From Desulfotomaculum sp. (lineage in GTDB: Bacteria; Bacillota; Desulfotomaculia; Desulfotomaculales; Ammonificaceae), in contig DTYU01000146.1 in assembly GCA_012961725.1 (NCBI GenBank), positions 1-9,335 on the forward strand: DNA of 9,335 nt. The letters run 5' to 3'. Made by a program: the position numbers and the translations under genes. Numbering within the stretch: position 1 is the first letter of the stretch; every line of letters begins with the position of its first letter. This document shows positions 6,705 to 9,335 of this stretch, in pieces. The notes under the pieces were generated by a model. That model searched no databases and was not told the DNA's origin. It saw nothing but the letters and a program-made list of their open reading frames with translations.

Positions 6705-8132
6705 CTATCTCGCGTGTTTCGTTCTGTATTCGTTTATGTCGAAGGTCAACCCGCCCGGCACATCCTCTGCCCTCCAGAAGATGTACGGGTTGCTCCGCGG
6801 CTCCGTGATCATGTGCGGCGCAGGCGGAATCCCGAGAACCTCCAGAAACTTCGGCAACCCCATGCGCTGGATAAGCTCACCCAAGCGTTCGCGGTTCTTG
6901 CCCTCTTCCATCCACCAGTCGAACGTCTTTTCAATTATTTCTTTTACGTTGTCATAAGGCGGTTCTGTCTTCATGAAGGGGATGAGGCACACCGACATCT
7001 GCGCCCCGTCCAAGATGGGTGCTTTGGCACCGAAGAGCAGCATCACACCAGTGTCGGTGCCGGGCCTGAGCGCACGCGGCATAGTGTTGATGCAGTGCAT
7101 GCAGCGGTTGCACTCCGCGTTGTTGATCACGAGCTTGCCGTCCTCGAGCGCCATACACTTCGTCGGGCAGCGGTCGATGACCTCCCTCTGGATGTCGAAC
7201 TTGCCCCAGTCCCTGCCCCTGTGCGCACCAGCGTTAGGCAGTAACTCGCCGGCCATGTAAGCCTTCACCGCCTCCTGATCGATCCGGATATCGTCACGCC
7301 AGGTGCCGATGAAGGAGATGTCCGCACGGGCGATGGAGGCGACACACCCGTTAGGGCAGCCGTCAAACTTGAACTTAAACTTGTAAGGGAACGCCGGGCG
7401 GTGCAGCTCGTCCTGGTAGTGCATCGTCATTTCATAGCACATCTCCTGAGTATCAAACAAGGCAAACTCACAGCGCGCCTTGCCGATACAGCAGGACGGC
7501 GTCCGCAGGTTGGAGCCGGAACCGCCGATATCCTGATTGAGCACGTGGGCCATTTCCTGGAAGATGGGCTCGAGCTGCTCAGTGGTGGTACCCAAAAAGA
7601 TGATGTCACCAGTCGAACCATGCATGTTCATACAGCCGCTGCCCCGGAAATTCCATAGGTCCGCGATGGCACGCAGATAATCGGTCTTGTAAAATTTGCT
7701 GTTCGGCTGATTGATGCGCATGGTGTGAAAGTGGGCTATTGCGGGGAACCTCTCCGGCAGGTCGGAATACCTGCCGATAACACCGCCGCCGTAACCGCTG
7801 ACGCCGACGATCCCGCCGTGTTTCCAGTGGGTCTCGCCGTGCTCGAGAGACAATTGGAGCTGGCCGAGGAGGTCTTCGGCGCATTCCTTCGGCATTAGCA
7901 CCCGGTCGTCAGCCAATTTGCGCCTGTGGAGAGCCAACTGCTTCGTATCTGCCACGAAGCTTGGCCACGGCCCTTTCTCTAACTCCTCCAGCATCGGGAT
8001 GTCATACTTTATTTTGAAATTCTTTAACTCTTCCTCCGTATAGTTGTGGATTTCCTCATCAGTGTAAATGCGGACTTCGTCGTACTTGATTTCCCTTTGG
8101 GGAACTTTCGGTCCTGGTGGCTTGAACGACAT
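6705..8132 (-). CDS. dsrA: dissimilatory sulfite reductase, alpha subunit
   Basis: DsrA is the partner of DsrB in the siroheme sulfite reductase. The 475 residues match Desulfovibrio DsrA from EELEKGPWPSFVADTKQ (49-65) to VPGGLTFDINEYR near the end. Key features are THWKHGGIVGV, GGSGSNLRTP, the siroheme-cluster-type motif Cys215-x5-Cys221 with Cys259-x3-Cys263 (DGCPNGC), and a ferredoxin domain with Cys322, Cys326, Cys341, Cys344 and Cys347 (RCPTKC, CNRCMHCINTMPRAL). The first 45 or so residues form a charged extension absent from Desulfovibrio DsrA, which starts shortly before GPWPSF. The ATG at 8132 is the only start codon downstream of the in-frame stop. Its GGAGG lies 13 bases away, farther than usual. 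A promoter stands at 8348-8377, leaving a leader of about 200 bases. First gene of the dsrABD operon; apparently intact. Confidence 0.98.
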   Translation of the reverse strand: MSFKPPGPKVPQREIKYDEVRIYTDEEIHNYTEEELKNFKIKYDIPMLEELEKGPWPSFVADTKQLALHRRKLADDRVLMPKECAEDLLGQLQLSLEHGETHWKHGGIVGVSGYGGGVIGRYSDLPERFPAIAHFHTMRINQPNSKFYKTDYLRAIADLWNFRGSGCMNMHGSTGDIIFLGTTTEQLEPIFQEMAHVLNQDIGGSGSNLRTPSCCIGKARCEFALFDTQEMCYEMTMHYQDELHRPAFPYKFKFKFDGCPNGCVASIARADISFIGTWRDDIRIDQEAVKAYMAGELLPNAGAHRGRDWGKFDIQREVIDRCPTKCMALEDGKLVINNAECNRCMHCINTMPRALRPGTDTGVMLLFGAKAPILDGAQMSVCLIPFMKTEPPYDNVKEIIEKTFDWWMEEGKNRERLGELIQRMGLPKFLEVLGIPPAPHMITEPRSNPYIFWRAEDVPGGLTFDINEYRTKHAR

Positions 8133-8341
8133 AAGGTTATTGATACCTCCCTCTCACATGAGTTTGACTCGGTTTGATCCCTTGGAAAGACATGATGAGC
8201 TGTGGTCTTACTTGCACCCCCCTCCCCCAAAAACGCACTTGCAAGGTGCTGTCCGAAGATTGGATGGAGCTACTTGATAACTCAAGATTAAGCTCTCTAA
8301 GGTGGATTTATAATTGTTGAAGCGTTAAGCGCTAATTGCTA
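8133..8341 (-). promoter_or_regulatory. long 5' leader of the dsrA transcript
   Basis: From the predicted transcription start near 8341 to the dsrA ATG there are about 208 bases. Near its beginning lies an imperfect palindrome with arms AGCG and CGCT around TTAAG (8321-8333). Further on is a self-complementary CTTGCAAG core inside GCAC/GTGC arms (8236-8250), a purine run of G5-A-G6 (around 8219-8230), and a direct repeat of TGCAAG on both sides of that run. An 18-codon frame ends four bases before dsrA. I recognise no known riboswitch class. The features suggest regulation of dsr expression at the RNA or operator level, but no single one is decisive. Confidence 0.4.
8137..8193 (-). CDS. possible 18-residue leader peptide ahead of dsrA
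   Basis: An ATG at 8193 opens a frame of 18 codons (MSFQGIKPSQTHVRGRYQ) ending in TAA four bases before the dsrA ATG. The GGAGG that serves dsrA lies inside this frame. If translated, ribosomes stopping here could re-start on dsrA, which would compensate for the long distance between GGAGG and the dsrA start. Against it, there is no ribosome binding site close to 8193; the nearest G-rich run ends over 20 bases away. The first three residues MSF also begin DsrA, probably by chance. Low confidence. Confidence 0.2.
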   Translation of the reverse strand: MSFQGIKPSQTHVRGRYQ

Positions 8342-8414
8342 AAATCAATAATAATATAAACCGAGAGAACTTGTCAACTACCTAATAAAAATATCTATGA
8401 CCGGTTGAGTTATC
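8276..8414. repeat. 10-bp inverted repeat flanking the dsrA promoter
   Basis: GATAACTCAA at 8276-8285 and its exact reverse complement TTGAGTTATC at 8405-8414 bracket the promoter, with about 119 bases between them. The arms could be two operator half-sites, one upstream of the -35 box and one within the leader. A chance match of this length in a few hundred bases is not negligible, so this is only suggestive. Confidence 0.35.
8348..8377 (-). promoter_or_regulatory. sigma-A-type promoter of dsrA
   Basis: On the minus strand a perfect TTGACA -35 box (8377-8372) is followed after 18 bases by TATTAT (8353-8348), five of six matches to the -10 consensus, in a strongly AT-rich stretch. Transcription would start near 8341 and run into dsrA. 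This is the best promoter match upstream of the dsr operon. Confidence 0.75.
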
Positions 8415-8510
8415 TTTTCGGAAAGAAAATCCCGATACCAGCTCATAATCGCGGTTATACGCTGACTCAAACTCTGCAGGCTAAAGCATAATAGATTCAG
8501 GAGGCGACTT

Positions 8511-8682
8511 ATGCAGTTCGACCTGCAAGCGGCAGTCGAAAGATTGCTCGAAGGCGATAAGAACCTTCGCGGTTACGGGATCCGGTGCCGTAAAATCAGC
8601 AGTCCGTTTTGAAAAAGAAGAAAAACTTACTCTTGAAGAGATCTCCCCCAGCCAGGTGCGAAACGACCGGGAAGACGCTTGA
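8511..8682 (+). pseudogene. small plus-strand gene or remnant, apparently frameshifted
   Basis: An ATG at 8511 is preceded by AGGAGG at ideal spacing (AGGAGGCGACTTATG). It encodes MQFDLQAAVERLLEGDKN and continues LRGYGIR before a stop at 8612 (33 residues in total). Around 8580 the coding character moves to the next frame, which reads SGAVKSAVRFEKEEKLTLEE and continues to a TGA at 8682. Joined by skipping one base, the two parts would give a protein of about 56 residues. I do not recognise a family. It may be a broken small gene, a sequencing error in an intact one, or a genuine 33-residue peptide. It is divergent from dsrA with about 130 bases between the start and the dsrA promoter. The long opposite-strand frame at 8481-8816 is taken as its shadow. 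Confidence 0.35.
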
Positions 8683-8953
8683 GTCGGATAGAAACGCCCG
8701 TCCCTCCCCTGCTGCGCAGAAGCGCACCATTCTGAGCCCGCATCTCTAAAACCGGCAAAAATTGAGACTGAATGAAAAAAAACCGGGAAACAGGAGCTTG
8801 GCAATGATGTTCCCATAGTCGGATATACTCCCCCCGGCGAAAAGACTCTGACATCCGCTATTTTGTAATATCTCTGTTATTTCATACCCACTGCCGCCCG
8901 CAAAGCAGTACCCGCATGCGGTCGCGCAAAGCCTGCGGTCCTAAGGGAGTTAC
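8683..8953. other. gene-free stretch between the small frame and the DsrD-like gene
   Basis: About 270 bases in which I see no convincing gene. It holds a short hairpin with TGCGC and GCGCA arms around AGAA (8713-8726), a 9-base direct repeat AGTCGGATA (first copy at 8682-8690, second at 8817-8825) and the palindrome CCGCATGCGG near 8910-8921. None is followed by a T-tract, so I find no clear terminator for the DsrD-like gene to the right. Confidence 0.4.
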
Positions 8954-9163
8954 TTAAGTTTTAAGTTTATACCCGGCCACTCCGGCGGCCCGACCGGCCC
9001 CTACAATCTTCCCTTCTGCTTCCAGCTGTTTTAGCAGTTCTGCAACCTCTTTTCTGCCCATGCCTACGCCTTTTTGAATCTCGGCCGCGGTGGCTACTCC
9101 CTTCTCACTCCCCTTAAAGTTAGCCAAAAAGTCGATGATCTTCTGCTTCGCCTCTTCGCTCAT
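8954..9163 (-). CDS. small winged-helix protein resembling DsrD
   Basis: A 69-residue protein that looks like a second, shorter DsrD-type winged helix. It shares the start MSEEAK and the pattern I-(E/D)-aromatic-L in helix 1. In helix 3 it has MGRKEVAELLKQLEAEGKI where DsrD of this operon has MKTREVKKVLTELINEGTL. It ends in a wing with GYKLK where DsrD has YGLKG. A glycine/alanine-rich wing (GAGRAAGVAGYKLK) replaces the DsrD wing. It could bind DNA as a regulator or act on a protein partner as DsrD is thought to; the sequence does not decide. The ATG at 9163 follows GGGGGGAGTAGGGAAG. It has its own promoter (9205-9234) with an inverted repeat over it and lies upstream of, and in the same direction as, dsrA, about 800 bases away. 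Confidence 0.75.
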   Translation of the reverse strand: MSEEAKQKIIDFLANFKGSEKGVATAAEIQKGVGMGRKEVAELLKQLEAEGKIVGAGRAAGVAGYKLKT

Positions 9164-9204
9164 CTTCCCTACTCCCCCCGTAAGTAATAGTTATTTTAGT
9201 GAAT

Positions 9205-9234
9205 AGTATACAGTCTATTGATACCACAAGTCAA
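9205..9234 (-). promoter_or_regulatory. sigma-A-type promoter of the DsrD-like gene
   Basis: TTGACT (9234-9229) and TATACT (9210-9205) on the minus strand, each five of six to consensus, are spaced by 18 bases. Transcription would start near 9198, about 35 bases before the ATG at 9163. This suggests that the gene is transcribed on its own rather than only with the gene entering from the right. Confidence 0.75.
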
Positions 9235-9237
9235 TAG
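9215..9237. promoter_or_regulatory. inverted repeat over the -35 box, candidate operator
   Basis: CTATTGA (9215-9221) and TCAATAG (9231-9237) are perfect 7-bp arms around a 9-base centre. The right arm covers most of the -35 box (9229-9234) and the left arm lies in the spacer, so a bound dimer would block RNA polymerase. A dimeric winged-helix protein, perhaps the gene's own product, would suit such a site; that part is inference. Confidence 0.5.
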
Positions 9238-9246
9238 TTAAAGATT

Positions 9247-9335
9247 TCACTTCCCCCGGAGCAGGGTCTTTGCCGCTTCCAAATCTCCAACTTTATCTAC
9301 ATCTACTCCGATTTCGGGAATATGAACAATCACCA
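9247..9335 (-). CDS. C-terminal end of an unidentified protein, possibly a nucleotidyltransferase
   Basis: The minus strand is open from the window edge to a TGA at 9249-9247 and gives 28 complete residues, including IPEIGVDVDKVGDLEAAKTL. The pattern G-(I/V)-D-V-D-x3-DLE-x-A-x3-L is typical of the tail of MobA- or CMP-sugar-synthetase-like nucleotidyltransferases, where an aspartate-rich strand precedes a final helix. Too little is present to name the enzyme. The stop lies 83 bases before the DsrD-like gene, which has its own promoter. Confidence 0.55.
   Translation of the reverse strand, partial: VIVHIPEIGVDVDKVGDLEAAKTLLRGK

Noticed and set aside
8024..8230. 68-residue minus-strand frame overlapping the dsrA start in another frame
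   Set aside because: It begins right beside the G-rich run, has serine/arginine-rich low-complexity content and overlaps the conserved dsrA N-terminal coding region.
8481..8854. Two minus-strand frames of 111 and 75 residues in the gap right of dsrA
   Set aside because: Neither has a ribosome binding site or a recognisable domain, and they overlap each other and the better-supported plus-strand frame at 8511.
8711..8921. Hairpin at 8713-8726 and palindrome near 8910-8921 as terminators
   Set aside because: Short stems without a T-tract on either strand; not enough to call termination.
1..9335. CRISPR array, tRNA, rRNA or insertion sequence
   Set aside because: No regularly spaced repeats, cloverleaf-like sequence, rRNA-like stretch or transposase motif was seen on either strand.

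Overview
The window looks like chromosomal DNA of a spore-forming, sulfate- or sulfite-reducing Bacillota, most likely a relative of the Desulfotomaculum/Peptococcaceae lineage. Two lines of sequence evidence point there. One is a spoVG-glmU-prs block of the Firmicutes type, with a sigma-H-like promoter in front of spoVG. The other is a complete dsrABD set for dissimilatory sulfite reductase. The assignment is inferred from gene content; no phylogeny was run.

Left part (1-2289, minus strand): spoVG, then glmU, then the 5' part of prs, which is cut by the window edge. spoVG is followed by a hairpin. glmU is separated from spoVG by about 340 bases and its stop codon overlaps the prs start by one base. 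The region from 2231 to 2478 is a divergent promoter region.

Middle part (2479-3833, plus strand): a small FmdB-type zinc-ribbon gene and, five bases later, a larger gene that joins an N-terminal zinc ribbon to a C-terminal HEAT-like region resembling the DVU0298 family known from sulfate reducers. These converge with the next block, leaving 30 bases between the stops.

Right part (8377 down to 3864, minus strand): a promoter, a leader of about 200 bases, then dsrA, dsrB and dsrD. A strong hairpin terminator or attenuator follows, then a five-repeat TPR gene and a YkgJ-type cysteine-cluster gene six bases behind it. DsrA and DsrB form the siroheme enzyme that reduces sulfite. DsrD is its small winged-helix partner. 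The TPR and YkgJ proteins are unassigned but sit where read-through from dsrABD could express them. No dsrC, dsrMK or dsrN is present here.

Far right (8400-9335): a mostly non-coding stretch with one small plus-strand reading frame that looks frameshifted. Beyond it is a 69-residue winged-helix gene resembling DsrD, with its own sigma-A-type promoter and an inverted repeat over the -35 box. The last 89 bases hold the C-terminal end of another minus-strand gene. The points most worth follow-up are the second DsrD-like protein, the TPR/YkgJ/DVU0298/FmdB neighbourhood of dsrABD, and the regulated-looking leader and attenuator of the dsr operon.
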